Shown here piece after piece: positions 10,504-21,100 of a stretch of 64,000 bases of DNA (the first letter of the stretch is position 1; each line of letters begins with the position of its first letter). The notes beneath the pieces were generated by a model that saw nothing but the letters and a program-made list of their open reading frames with translations, did no database searches and was not told the DNA's origin. A program made the position numbers and the translations under genes. The stretch lies in contig CM057233.1 in NCBI GenBank assembly GCA_029891385.1, positions 12,403,460-12,467,459 on the forward strand, given 5' to 3'. This stretch comes from Erythroxylum novogranatense. Its lineage: Eukaryota; Streptophyta; Magnoliopsida; Malpighiales; Erythroxylaceae.

Positions 10504-11668
10504 GAGAATCTTCTAACAATTCTGAGTAGGCATCATGCAAATTATCGTAGTCAGATTTTACCTCCTCATCACTATCTTCCTCGGCCATCAGGCAGACGTT
10601 TGCATGTTCTGATGACTCGGAACCTGTATCTGATTCTGATGAATCTAGGTCCTCCCATGTTGCCATCATGCTTTTCTTGCCTTCTCTACTCTTCTTTGGT
10701 TTCTTCTTGAGAGTAGGGCATTCGGACTTGTAGTGTCCAGGCTGATTGCATTCGTAGCAGATGATAGAAGACTTCTCTGGTTTAGCTTCATCTTTCCCAT
10801 TCTTTATGAATGTTTGGTTCCCTCTGGACTTCTTCTTCCACATGCGTCTTATCTTTCTGGAGATGAAAGATAATTCGTCATCTTCATCACTTGACTCTGA
10901 TTCTGATTGGCTGGAGTTGTCATCCTTTGATTCTTCAATTTTCAACACTTTAGATGACTTCCTCCTTCTCTGAGTCTTATGATTCTGCTGTCCAGCCTTC
11001 AGTGCTATCAACTTGTCCCGCTTGGGCTTGTCTTCAGCATTGAGTTCAACTTCATGAATCTTCAAAGATCCCAGCAACTCATCAAGCTTTAACACGCTCA
11101 AGTCTTTGGCTTCTTGCACCGCAGTAACTTTAGGTCTCCATCTCTTAAGAAGACTTCTTAGAATCTTTCGAACATGATCTTGATTGTCGTACGTCCTTCC
11201 AAGAGCTTTCAATCCATTGACAATTGTTTGAAATCTTCCAAACATTTGATCAATAGATTCTTCATCTTCTATCCTGAAAAGTTCATATTGGTGCACAAGA
11301 ATACTTATCTTGGATTCTTTAACTTGGCTTGTTCCTTCGTCAGCAATGGACAATGTGTCCCACATCTCTTTTGCAGTGTTGCATCTGTGGACTTTGCCAT
11401 ACTCGCTCCTGCTTAGGGCACACGTCAAGAAGAATTTTGCCTTTGAATTTAGCTGTATTCTTGCTTTCTGATCAGCCGTCCATCTGTTCCATGGAATAGA
11501 ATTGCCTTCTTCATCTACGGGTATATAGGGTCCATTCTCTATTACGTCCCAAAGGTCGACATGAGTAGATTCGATGAATAGCCGTATCCTATCTTTCCAG
11601 TAGTGATAGTCTTCTCGTTGAATCTTTGGAGGTCTAGTGACCGAGGCTCCTTCAAATGATGTATACAT
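10475..11668 (-). pseudogene. Element B gag
   Basis: A 397-residue frame starting at an ATG about 55 bp after the primer site region. It holds a UBN2-type Gag (Y-H-Y-W-K-D-R-I-R near residue 22, C-N-T-A-K-E-M-W-D-T-L near 105, I-L-R-S-L-L near 170, V-T-A-V-Q-E-A-K-D-L near 183), an acidic serine-rich stretch, and a CCHC knuckle (CYECNQPGHYKSEC) near residue 303. Gag forms the particle and binds RNA. This is the longest uninterrupted frame in B and ends near 10480 by frameshift into the coiled-coil linker. Confidence 0.9.
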
Positions 11669-11720
11669 GTGATTCCGCCATTATCTTTAATCCACACTTC
11701 GCCAAAGTGATTCTTGGATA

Positions 11721-11736
11721 CCTTTCTCTGATACCA
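11721..11736 (-). promoter_or_regulatory. Primer-binding site of element B (initiator tRNA-Met)
   Basis: TGGTATCAGAGAAAGG on the minus strand, two bases after the 5' LTR end. The first 11 bases match the 3' end complement of plant initiator tRNA-Met. Confidence 0.9.
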
Positions 11737-12275
11737 ATTGAAGTGAATCACAAGTTAATACAACACTTAGAAAACGATATTAGAATGCACGAGAAGGGGG
11801 GTTGAATTGTGTATTCCTCTTTTTTTATAATTCTTTTCAAAACTATTTGTTAGAAATAAAATTCTTTACAGAATTTTTATAGATTCTAATTAATCAAAAC
11901 TTTTGAATACTATATATACGAACTAAGTAATGATAAAACTTGAATCTAAAATAAAGATAGAGAGTAAGAATGGTAGACACGGAGATTTATCTTGGTTCAC
12001 CCCAAACCGTGGGCTACGTCCAGTCCTCAGAGTTTTCTTCTGAGATTTCACTATCTCTTAAATCGTTACAAGTATTCTTTTGCGAGCCTCTTCAGGTCTC
12101 TACAACCAGTATTCTTTCACACTTAGCCTCTGTAGGCTATCTGTACAACTTTTCTTTCAGAAGAGTATTTGAACATTTGTTACAGTAAAATAGCACTCAG
12201 CTAAATCACTTTTTCACGTTGTCTGTGCGTGTAAGTATCTAAGTCAGTAACTTTGCAATCTTCAACTTCAACTTT

Positions 12276-12283
12276 TATTTATA
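12276..12283 (-). promoter_or_regulatory. TATA box in element B 5' LTR
   Basis: TATAAATA on the minus strand, inside the LTR that would drive gag-pol transcription. Confidence 0.6.
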
Positions 12284-12431
12284 GCCTTTGTCCCCAACTG
12301 CTTCTTGATTCTTGAATCTTTGAATCTTGAATCTTGAATCTTGAATCTTGAAAGAAACGGTTAATCAGTTGAGTTCTGTAACTAACTCGAACTGACTCTT
12401 GCGTCTGCTTCTTTTCTGCGTCTTTGTCATT

Positions 12432-12526
12432 TTTGTGTCTGCGTCTGCATCTACATCTGCGTCTGCGTCTGCGTCTGCATCTACATCTGCGTCTGTATCT
12501 GCATCTGCGTCTGTATCTGCATTCGC
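12432..12526. repeat. Hexamer array in element B 5' LTR
   Basis: Tandem GCGTCT, GCATCT, ACATCT and GTATCT units. Unit order differs from the 3861-3972 copy, showing replication slippage or uneven repair since insertion. Confidence 0.85.
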
Positions 12527-12807
12527 TTTGCGTAGCATCTGTATTTTTTGTGCGTCTTACATCGTCTGTGTAGACTTCGTCTATGTTGACTTTAACTGTG
12601 TCGAATTCGTCTGTGTTGACTTCAACTATTTCAACTTCGTCTGTTTCTGATTTCTTCTGTGTTGACTTCAACTATTTCAACTTCGTCTGTGTCTAAGTTC
12701 GTCTGTGTGCATCTGTGTCCGACTTCGTCTGTTTGTTTTTCTTTTTAGTTGATCTCTTTTTGTTATACATCAAAATCATATTTAAGTAAAGTCATTTTGA
12801 CTTAACA

Positions 12808-13162
12808 CTTGGTTGCTTCCTTCATGGGTGATACGAAGTCTCTCCAACATTTCCTTGGCGCTAGTACACAAGTTAACTCGATTTCTTTCCTCAACCATGA
12901 GAGCGCAGTAAATTAACTTCATTGCTTTCGCATTGATGTAAGCTTGTCTCCAGTCATTGTCATCGTATTCCAACTCCGTTTTTAACTCACCATTTTCTTT
13001 TAACGATGGTTGTGGACCGAAGATAATTATCTTCCAATATTTCACTCCTTCGTTTATGATGTGATACTTCATAGGATTTTTCCAAGAAGAATAATTAGTA
13101 CCATTAAATAAAGGAGGGCGGTTGTTTGTGTTACCTTCTTCCGCTAGGTTATTGTGTGTCAT
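12808..13162 (-). pseudogene. Element A gag, N-terminal part
   Basis: From an ATG at 13162, 13 bp past the primer site, the frame encodes P-P-L-F-N-G-T-N-Y-S-S-W-K, then the C-T-S-A-K-E-M-L-E-R-L and T-H-E-G-S-N-Q-V blocks, before it is cut by element B at 12807. The sentence resumes at 3181 on the far side of B. The longer frame to 13189 begins with a non-ATG codon inside the primer site and is not the likely start. Confidence 0.88.
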
Positions 13163-13174
13163 CCCTGGATACTT

Positions 13175-13188
13175 CCGCTCTGATACCA
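13175..13188 (-). promoter_or_regulatory. Primer-binding site of element A
   Basis: TGGTATCAGAGCGG on the minus strand, two bases inside the 5' LTR edge at 13191. Confidence 0.92.
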
Positions 13189-13670
13189 ATTGTGAGTGAT
13201 CTAGAAGGGGGGTTGAATAGATCCTTAATCTTTTTGTAATTTTCTACAACAAAATTAGAAGTTAATTCACACAAAAATAATTTAAATAAATTTAAATAAA
13301 AAGAGTAGGGAAGAAGATCAAACCTTTGTTTTATAGAGGTTCGGTCTAAGACCTACGTCCTCTACCTAAGCTCCCACTTAGGATTTTGCCAATCACTTTA
13401 TTGCACACTTTGTAGTTGAGTGTGAACTTTTTACAACGCCACTTGAATTCCGGCTCAAGTAACCTTTACAATCGATTTGTCTTCCGGCACAAATCCTACC
13501 TCACGTGACCTTTCACTAGTCACTCAAATTGTAAGCGAAACAATACAAAGATTGAAGAACAAATGCTCAATACAATTTGTAGCAAAGTAAGAACAATAAT
13601 GAGCAATTTGAAGCAATAGAAGAGTATTTAGACTTGTAGAACTTGTGTATACTCTTCTTCCATCATCCTC

Positions 13671-13678
13671 TATTTATA
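13671..13678 (-). promoter_or_regulatory. TATA box in element A LTR
   Basis: TATAAATA on the minus strand, about 130 bp downstream (in the direction of transcription) of the AAGTCGACTT cluster, which therefore lies in the upstream U3 control region. Confidence 0.6.
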
Positions 13679-13800
13679 CTTGAAGAAATATAGCTGTTGG
13701 AGCTCATTCTAGCCGTTGCTTGATTAATATTACCGTTCCCTGATAATCTCCATTCCATTTTTGGCTAATTGGACCATTGGAGCTGATTTGGTGCATCCAT

Positions 13801-13994
13801 AAGTCGACTTGTCGAATGAATAATTCGACTTGTTTCAACCATTTACGTAAAAATTGTAACTCCGCTCTCCAATAAGTCGACTTGTGCTATGTAAGTCGAC
13901 TTGTCGTCCTTGATAAGTCGACTTGTGTTATGTAAGTCGACTTGTGTTGATATATCTTCATATATAAGTCGACTTATGATTTGCAAGTCGACTT
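13801..13994. repeat. AAGTCGACTT palindrome cluster in element A LTR
   Basis: Seven perfect copies start at 13801, 13874, 13893, 13915, 13934, 13966 and 13985, with a degenerate copy near 13822. They are usually followed by G or A and spaced 19-73 bp apart. The motif is a perfect palindrome with a central CpG (SalI core GTCGAC). Confidence 0.97.
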
Positions 13995-14229
13995 GTGTTG
14001 CCTTCAACGGTAACATCCATCCAAATCTTCTATAATCCTCATGTTTTATGCCATTTTCCTTATAAGAAACCTCCTATCTTGATTCTTCAATGATTAAACA
14101 CTTGCTCATCTTGATTTGCACAATTCTTTCATTGAATAATACCTGAAATAATTTCTTAACTAATTCTAGATATTTTATTATTATCAAAACATAAAGGGAT
14201 TTAATTTGTCAACCACCATTGGTCCAACA

Positions 14230-14572
14230 GAGCTTAATGCTGAAGACAAACCTAGAAGGGACAAGTCTATAGCATTAAAGGATGGTCAGAAAAATCAAAA
14301 GAATCAGAGGAATAGAAGTTCATCATCAAAAGCACTAAAAATCGAAGAAATCAAGAATGATGACACCAGTGAATCTGAATAAGATTCAAGTGAAGATGAT
14401 GATGAATTATCTTTTATATCAAGGAAGATCAGAAAAATGTGGAAGAAAAATAGCAAAGATGAAGTTAAGAAGGAGAAGGCCTCTATCATTTACTATGAGT
14501 GCAACAAACCAAGACACTATAAGTCTGAATGTCCGTTGTTGAAAAGAAAGCTGAAGAAGAATAAAAAATAAA
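14230..14572 (+). pseudogene. Element C gag, C-terminal part
   Basis: Starts in mid-gene with E-L-N-A-E-D-K-P, the same place in gag as residue 210 of the element B Gag. It carries the acidic serine stretch and a degraded zinc knuckle in which the first Cys is Tyr (YYECNKPRHYKSEC). A TAA near 14380 and another near 14570 interrupt it. The knuckle loss would impair RNA binding. Confidence 0.82.
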
Positions 14573-14578
14573 AAGAGT

Positions 14579-15197
14579 ATGATGACTACTTGGGAAGATT
14601 TGGATTCATCTGAATCTGATTCTAATTTAGAAGCTTCAGTACAAGCAAACATATACTTGGTAGTCGAAAACGAAGGTGACGAGGAGGCAACTTCTAACTT
14701 TAATGAACTCCAAGATGCATATCTAGAATTGTTAGAAGACTCTCATGCTATACTAAAGCAATATAGATTCCTAAAAAGAAAGTATGTAGAAAACTTGAAA
14801 AACACGAAAGCAATAGAGAAAGAAAACGTTTGCCTCAAGAAACAAATAGATGTTATGAAGAAAAAAGGTAACAGTAGATAGATCTAAAGAGATTAGTCAG
14901 TTGAAACAAAGGATTAATTCTCTCTCAACAGATTTATCATCCTTTAGTGAAAGTACAAAGAAAATGAATGATATGATTAGAAAATATAGACACGCTAATG
15001 ATAAGAGTGGTCTAGGGTTTACTAAAACCAATACTCGTCATAAAAAGAACTTTATTCCTTACAGAAACAAATATCACCAGTCTTCTTATTTTCATTCTAT
15101 GAATAATTTTCAGATTAACCCCAAAGGACCCAAGAAAATCTGGGTACCTAAAAAGAATATAATATCTCCTATAGATCTCCTTCCTTGTAAGAAGTAG
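14579..15197 (+). pseudogene. Element C gag-pol linker with coiled coil
   Basis: Two frames (14579-14881 and 14901-15197) equal the linker of element B: M-M-T-T-W-E-D-L-D-S-S-E-S, a Lys/Glu coiled coil, then a basic region ending G-P-K-K-I-W-V-P-K-K-N near 15130-15160. A frameshift lies near 14870. Confidence 0.75.
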
Positions 15198-15211
15198 CCA
15201 ACACTAATGAT

Positions 15212-15729
15212 ATTTGGACAGTGGATGCTCGCGACACATGACAGGAAGAAGGTCTATGTTCCTAGATCTTCAAAGTAAGAAGGGAAGATCAATAACTTTT
15301 GGAGACAATCAGCAAGGCAAAATAGTTGGATTCGACAAAATTGGTAAAGATTCCCTTGCATCTATTGATAATGTCTTGCTAGTTGAAGGTTTAAAACATA
15401 ACTTGATTATTTTAAGTCAATTATATGACTCTAGCTTTGAAGTATCCTTTAATCAAAACTCTTGTGTAGTTAAAAACAAGGATGGTTCCATATTCTTTTC
15501 TGCCAAAAGACGAAATAATCTTTATAAGAATAATTTCGAAGAATTGCAAAGTCAAAATATTTCTTGTTTTATATCAACTGATGAAGAAAATTTGATTTGG
15601 CATAAAAAGTTAGGTCATATTAGTTTTAAACATATTTCTAAGTTGATTAAACATGATTTGGTAAGAGGTTTACTAAAAAAAAATTTTAAAAAGGATTTCT
15701 TTTGTAAAAGTTGTCATAAAGGAAAATAG
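15212..15729 (+). pseudogene. Element C protease, pre-integrase and zinc region
   Basis: L-D-S-G-C-S-R-H-M-T-G starts at 15214 and includes the D-S-G catalytic motif of the aspartic protease. The frame then has [18 protein letters not shown] and the H-H half of the integrase zinc region (L-I-W-H-K-K-L-G-H), followed by C-K-S-C-H-K-G-K. A TAG at 15727 (expected Gln) ends it. It was in one frame with the integrase core. Confidence 0.85.
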
Positions 15730-16298
15730 ATTAAAACATCATTTTCTTCTAAAAATATTGTAACTTCGTCTAAACCTCTAGAGTTATTACATATAGATTT
15801 ATTTGGTCCAACTAGGACATTAAGTCTTGGCGGAAAGAAATATGGTCTCGTAATTGTTGATGACTTCACTAGATTTTGTTGGATATTATTTCTGTCACAT
15901 AAGGATGAATCTTTTAAATGTTTTAAAGCTCTTTCCAAAAAGTTACAAAATGAAAAAGGAGTTTCTGTTGTTGGAATTAGAAGTGATCATGGTGCTGAAT
16001 TTGAAAATAAAAATTCAGAATATTCTATGAAGAGAATGGAATTTTTCATAATTTTTCTGCTCTTAGAACTCCACAACAAAATGGACTTGTAGAAAGAAAG
16101 AACATGATGATTCAGGAAATGGAAAGAACCATGCTATGTGAAATGAATCTTCGTAAGTATTTCTGGGCAGAAGTTGTAAATATAACTTGTTATATTCAAA
16201 ATAGAATACTTTTGCGACCATTGTTGAATAAAAATCCATATGAGTTATGGAAAGAAAGGAAGCCTAATATCTCTTACTTCCACCCATTTGGTTGCTAG
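15730..16298 (+). pseudogene. Element C integrase core, frameshifted
   Basis: After the TAG at 15727 the frame continues with H-I-D-L-F-G-P near 15790 and I-R-S-D-H-G-A-E-F-E near 15980, then shifts near 16015. The final E-R-K-N part is read in another frame (16104-16298), where the A-E-V-V-N-I-T-C-Y and S-Y-F-H-P-F-G-C blocks are seen. A TAG at 16297 replaces the expected Lys. It cannot encode an active integrase. Confidence 0.82.
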
Positions 16299-16989
16299 TG
16301 TACTATATTGAATACAAAAATTTTTTGGATAAATTTGATTCTAAGGTCTATTCTGGAATCTTTCTAGGATATTCATTATCTTCTAAAGCCTAAAGGGTTT
16401 ATAATTTTGCTTCTAAAACTGTTGAAGAATCTATCAATGTAAAATTTGGTGATGGTTCTCAACCAGATAGAAGTAATGATACTGATAATGAAACCCTATC
16501 AGTACCCTTAATTGATAGTATAGATATCTCACCATCAGATGCTACTTTAGAGAAAGTAGAAGATGTTCCTGAAAATCTTAGTCTGAAAAACGACTGGAAA
16601 TATAAGTCCTCTCACCCTGAAAATCTGATCATAGGAGAAACTTCAGAAGGTGTGAGAACTAGGTCTAAATTCAAAAGAGAAGCAAATGTAGCTTTTATTT
16701 CTAAAATAGAGCCTAAGAAAATTGATGAAACTCTTCAGGATGAAGCGTGGATTTTAGCCATGCCAGAGGAGCCGAACCAATTTACTAGGAATAATGTTTG
16801 ATCTTTAGTTTCCAAACCCTCTAAAAAGTCTATTATTGGAACTAGATGGGTCTTTAAGAATAAATTATACGAGTCAGGTAGAGTGAGTCGTAACAAGGCT
16901 AGATTAGTACTCAAGGCTACAATTAACAAGAAGGAATAGACTATAATGAAACTTATGCTCCTATAGCTAGATTAGAAACTATTAGGATT
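16299..16989 (+). pseudogene. Element C integrase C-terminus to reverse transcriptase N-terminus, decayed
   Basis: Short frames recover the G-Y-S-L-S-S-K-A block near 16370, the variable acidic linker (16430-16730), W-I-L-A-M-P-E-E near 16750 and R-W-V-F-K-N-K-L near 16845-16865. Stops and shifts near 16392, 16800 and 16935 break every frame. The segment is identified by comparison with element B rather than by an open frame. Confidence 0.7.
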
Positions 16990-17847
16990 TTGCTTGCATA
17001 TGTGATCTGTCATGACATAAAACTATTTCAAATGGATGTGAAAAGTGTCATTTTTAATGGTTTTATAGATGAAGAGGTTTATGTAAAGCAACCTCCTGGT
17101 TTTGAAGATTCTAAGAAACCAGATTATGTCTATAGACTTCATAAAACTTTGTATGGCTTGAAACAAGCTCCTCGAGTTTGGTATGATCGCCTAAGTTCGT
17201 TTTTGATTGAGAATGGTTTTAGTAGAGGACATGTAGATAAGACGTTATTTAGAAAATGCATTAAGAATGATTTCATCATAGTTCAAATATATGTTGATGA
17301 TATTATTTTTGGTGCAACGTCTGAAAAGTTATGCTCTAGTTTTGAGAATTTGATGAAAAGTGAATTTGAGATGAGCATGATGGTTGAATTAAAATTCTTT
17401 CTTGGTTTACAAATTAAGCAAACCGAAGAAAAGATTTTTATTCATCAACAGAAATATATTAAAGAATTGTTGGTTAAATATGGAATGGAGAAAGTGAAAC
17501 CTATGTCTACTCCTATGCATCCTTCAAACCCTTTATCTAAAAATGAAACGGGTAAAAAGGTTGATCAAACCCTGTTTAGAGATATTATTGGTTCTTTGCT
17601 TTATCTTACAGTAAGCAGACCTGATATTTTGTTTAATGTTTGTTTGTGTGCTAGATTTCAAACAGATCCTAGGGAATCTCACTATATTGCTGTTAAAAGA
17701 ATTTTGAATCTTTCAGGTTCTACTGATCTGTGCTTAATGTATAAGAAAGGTAAAGATTTCAGGTTAATTGGATACTGTGATGCTGATTACGCTGAAGACA
17801 GAATTGATAGAAAGAGTACAAGTGGAGGCTGTCACTTTCTTAGCTAA
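16990..17847 (+). pseudogene. Element C reverse transcriptase and RNase H N-terminus
   Basis: A 285-residue frame with M-D-V-K-S-V-I-F-N-G, L-Y-G-L-K-Q-A-P-R-V-W and the I-Y-V-D-D-I-I-F-G catalytic centre near residues 97-106. The connection domain and the first RNase H block (I-G-Y-C-D-A-D-Y-A) follow near residue 263. It ends at a TAA at 17845. The near-identity with element B (same G-A-T-S, same L-G-L-Q-I-K-Q-T-E) shows shared family. Confidence 0.9.
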
Positions 17848-18160
17848 AACTTAGTTTCTTGGTTAATTAAGAGGCAAAACTCAATTGCTCTATCTACTGC
17901 AAAAGCTGAATATATGTCAGCTGCAAGCTATTGCTCACAAACATTGTAGATCAAGTATCAGTTAGAAGATTATTCAATAAAAGAAGAACAGATCCAAATT
18001 TATTGTGACAACACTAGTGCTATCAACCTATCGAAGAATCCAATACAACACTCGAGGGTAAAGCATATCGAAGTTAGACATCATTTCCTACGAGACTATG
18101 TACAGAAGGGAATCGTGAGTCGACAGTTTGTTGAGACTAATTATCAATGGGCAGATATCT
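17848..18160 (+). pseudogene. Element C RNase H, interrupted by element D
   Basis: Continues in frame with the reverse transcriptase: S-W-L-I-K-R-Q-N, S-T-A-K-A-E-Y, Y-C-D-N-T-S-A-I and H-S-R-V-K-H-I-E-V-R-H-H. Stops are TAA at 17845 and TAG near 17947 (expected Trp). The frame is cut inside the Q-W-A-D-I codons at 18160, where element D inserted, and resumes at 22215 with F-T-K-P-L. Confidence 0.85.
18156..18160. repeat. Target-site duplication of element D, left copy (TATCT)
   Basis: TATCT precedes the TG terminus at 18161 and is repeated at 22215-22219. Confidence 0.93.
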
Positions 18161-21100
18161 TGTAGCACCCCACTCCCGCAAGACCCGAACCCGATATCGT
18201 GGGTGATATTCGAGTCCGTACCTCACAAGAGTGGTATGCTAGAGTACTCGAATACCGTCAAACATTCAGTATAAATTTTTTAAAAAAACATTTTAAGTCA
18301 TCATAATACAGTCACAGTATTTAGCCATCGAATGTACAAAAATCCATAATCACATTGGGCCCAATTTTATTCATAAACATTTCAGTGATCACATTACCAT
18401 CAATAAAATTACAATAGCCCATTTGGGGGCCACTAGAACTACAACACTATTTTCCAGAAAAATGTGGAATCCATAATTGTGTAAAAGTAAGATGACACTA
18501 ATGCAGACGCGAACTGATCCCAACCCCTATCTTTTCCTGGCATGCAATAGGCATACTCCCGTGTCTAACGGAGTACTCTTCAAGGCCTAAAAAATAGTTG
18601 CAAATTTTGGGTGAGTTTTGCGAACTCAGTGAGGAACCATCATCGATGGTTCGCCCAATTCATGCATCACTCAAGCAATTCACAGTTCAGTTCACAATAA
18701 CAAAGTCAGAAGTACCTTATCATTATACAAAAGAAATTCACAATTGTAGAAGGCACTCTTGCCTTGCTCTCATTTACAGTATTCAATCAACTATGAATGC
18801 AATGCATATGTGACACTTTCTCATTTTATTTCAGTGTTGTGACCGAGCGCTTAAACAGTAAACATTAGACAGTAGACGCGTCTGGGGAGTAGGAGAGCCC
18901 TCTAAGTATGCACTATCTCCCTTCGAACTCAAGACTCTTTTTCAGTATCAGTGGCGACTCTGGTCAAAACTATTACTATCCGTTCATGTATTTGTGTATG
19001 CAATGTAATATGCCTAATATATCACCGTCATTATATACCCAGTCTGTCACAGTAGAGACAACACAATGAAGCACGAGAAGCGATCATCACGGTAGAAAAG
19101 CAACGAATGAAGCACGATAAGAAATCAATCACGGTAGAAGCAACGAATGAAGCACGATAATAAGAAGCAATTTGACAATCAGCACATAAAGGCACTTCTA
19201 TGTCAAATCTCCCAATTCATCGGACCATTCGTGTCCAGAGCTCAATCATAAACAAACACATTCACTAATCCCACCATTATTCTCCACAGTTGTATAAGTG
19301 CAAAATATAAACAGATAATAATTGAGGAACCATCTAGGTTACTCACCTGTACTTCCGAGCTAATACCTGGAAGTCTCAGTAACATCGGTGGATCGACGCT
19401 CCAAATGTGTCTCTATAACAGTGCAATTGCATACACATTACCGAATGTACAAGCAGAACTATTTAAAGATGCACATGTATCAATGAAAATGTGTACAATG
19501 CATGTTCGTGACATTCCCGGTATCATTCCATAAATCATACTGTAAAAATGTTCCCCTATGTCCAAAGAAACCATAGACACTAAAATCGCCCAATTCGGAC
19601 GTCAAAATGTCCAAAAATCGCTACCCGATCTCCTCACTTTCACCTAACCAATTTCCGTCAATTTCGCTTTTAAAAATTCCCACTTTCACATAGAAATGAA
19701 ATTAGATGATTCACGAATCCGATGCCTCGAGAATCAGGTCAATCGGAGGTCGGATGGACAAGTTATAAGCAAAAGAAGAAAAATATATGATCTAGTCGAC
19801 TTGCTCGAGAATCCTAGTGGACTTATGCCATCTTAATGTATGTTCTAGTCGACTTATACGAGGATGCAAGTTGACTTATGCTACTAATGGCGATTCGGAC
19901 AAACGTCCACCGACATCCCAACTTTCACAATTCATAATTCCTTGCTCCGAATTCCAAATTGGACAAACTTAGTGTCTATTTTATAGAGAAAAGAGAGCTC
20001 TACAAGTTTTATGAAGGACAGAAAAACTAATTTCACCTCTACGGGTATCAAAAATACACTCAAATTTACTGCCTTCACAATGCCTCTCAAAATAGTGCAA
20101 CATTTTATAAAATCCATAACTTCTCATTCCCTTTGCTAAAAATTACAAGATTTATGCCAAAAGAAATATCAGAATGTGACCTACAACTTTCATGAACAAC
20201 ATGAAATCAAATTAAATTTCTAAGTAGGTTAAACAATTCAATGAATGATTCTGCCCACTGAAATCACCTAAACTGAACAGCAATTTTATAAAAAGCATAA
20301 CTCCTTGTACAAATGTCAAAAATTTCCATACTTTATACCCATGAAAAGCTCAAACAGAATACTACACTTCTTATGAAGGGCTTAATGCCAATTCTATCTC
20401 TAACAAACTCAAAACTGTCATGCAAGTGGCTGCCCTGATCACTAGCTAATGAATTAACTTAGGTCCAGTCTTTGAAAATTCATAACTCCCAATTCTGATA
20501 TCCAAAAATAGTATAGTATATCCCATTTTCAAAATAATTGCTTCCTCTACAACTTTCCAGAAGATCACATGAGCCAATTCACATCACAGAAATCTCTAAA
20601 TTTGCTTCCAAATCACAATACTCACAAAACCTACACTTATAGCTAGGTTTCACCCAAAATGCTCATAACTAGTCAATAGTTAACAATTCATAACTCCCAA
20701 CGTACATATCGAAAAATTACAAAATCAGTGGCAATGGAAAGCTAACAAGATAGGCTTCAACTTTCATTAAGACCAATTTCACCAATTCAACCTCAAGCAA
20801 TATAGAAAAATTCATCAAAAGTTCAGGTCATCAAGCTCGAATCACTGTTCATACTGCACCTATACTTCACTTTCAAAGCAAGATTCAACACTCTTCTAAT
20901 TAGAATTGGACAGTGCTTCCTTCACAAAGATTGTAGCCAAATGACTCAATTTTAATTTAGAACAAACCTAACCTCATTTGTTTAACCACACAAATAGTTA
21001 TGGCACAAACATTAGAACATATTCAAGGTACATTTTCCAGCTTTACTACTCACTCCAATTCCTATCATTCAAATTCCAATTCTATACTCATAAGCATCCA

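Larger units (their letters stand above)
3187..12807 (-). mobile_element. Element B: complete Sirevirus nested in the gag of element A
   Basis: Two direct repeats (3187-4225 and 11739-12807) bound the element. On the minus strand it reads 5' LTR, Met-tRNA primer site, gag, protease, integrase, reverse transcriptase, RNase H, a third ORF, polypurine tract, 3' LTR. Termini are TG...CA and the 5-bp duplication is CTTGG. A third ORF after pol is characteristic of Sireviruses. The total is 9.6 kb. The genes contain several stops and frameshifts, so B is not autonomous now. Its LTR and genes are the same family as element C. Confidence 0.95.
11739..12807 (-). repeat. Element B 5' LTR (1069 bp)
   Basis: Matches 3187-4225 from TGAAGTGAATCAC to GACTTAACA. 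It contains the LTR hexamer array and a TATA box (12276-12283, minus strand). Confidence 0.95.
1..14229 (-). mobile_element. Element A: Sirevirus-type Ty1/copia retrotransposon, 3' end beyond the window
   Basis: Read on the minus strand, this element starts with an LTR at 14229-13191. A Met-tRNA primer site, gag, protease, integrase and the first part of reverse transcriptase follow, and it leaves the window at position 1. Element B (3187-12807) splits its gag. The gag-like region with two CCHC knuckles and the style of the integrase match the Sirevirus lineage. A itself sits inside the gag of element C: C coding sequence resumes at 14230 in mid-gene. The expected 5-bp target duplication, GAGCT at 14230-14234, cannot be confirmed because the other copy is outside the window. 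Confidence 0.9.
13191..14229 (-). repeat. Element A 5' LTR (1039 bp)
   Basis: Minus strand begins TGTTGGACCAATGG and ends GATCACTCACA, giving TG...CA termini next to the primer site. The partner LTR is outside the window, so the outer boundary rests on the TG terminus and on element C gag resuming at 14230. It contains seven perfect AAGTCGACTT palindromes at 13801-13994 and a TATA box. Confidence 0.85.
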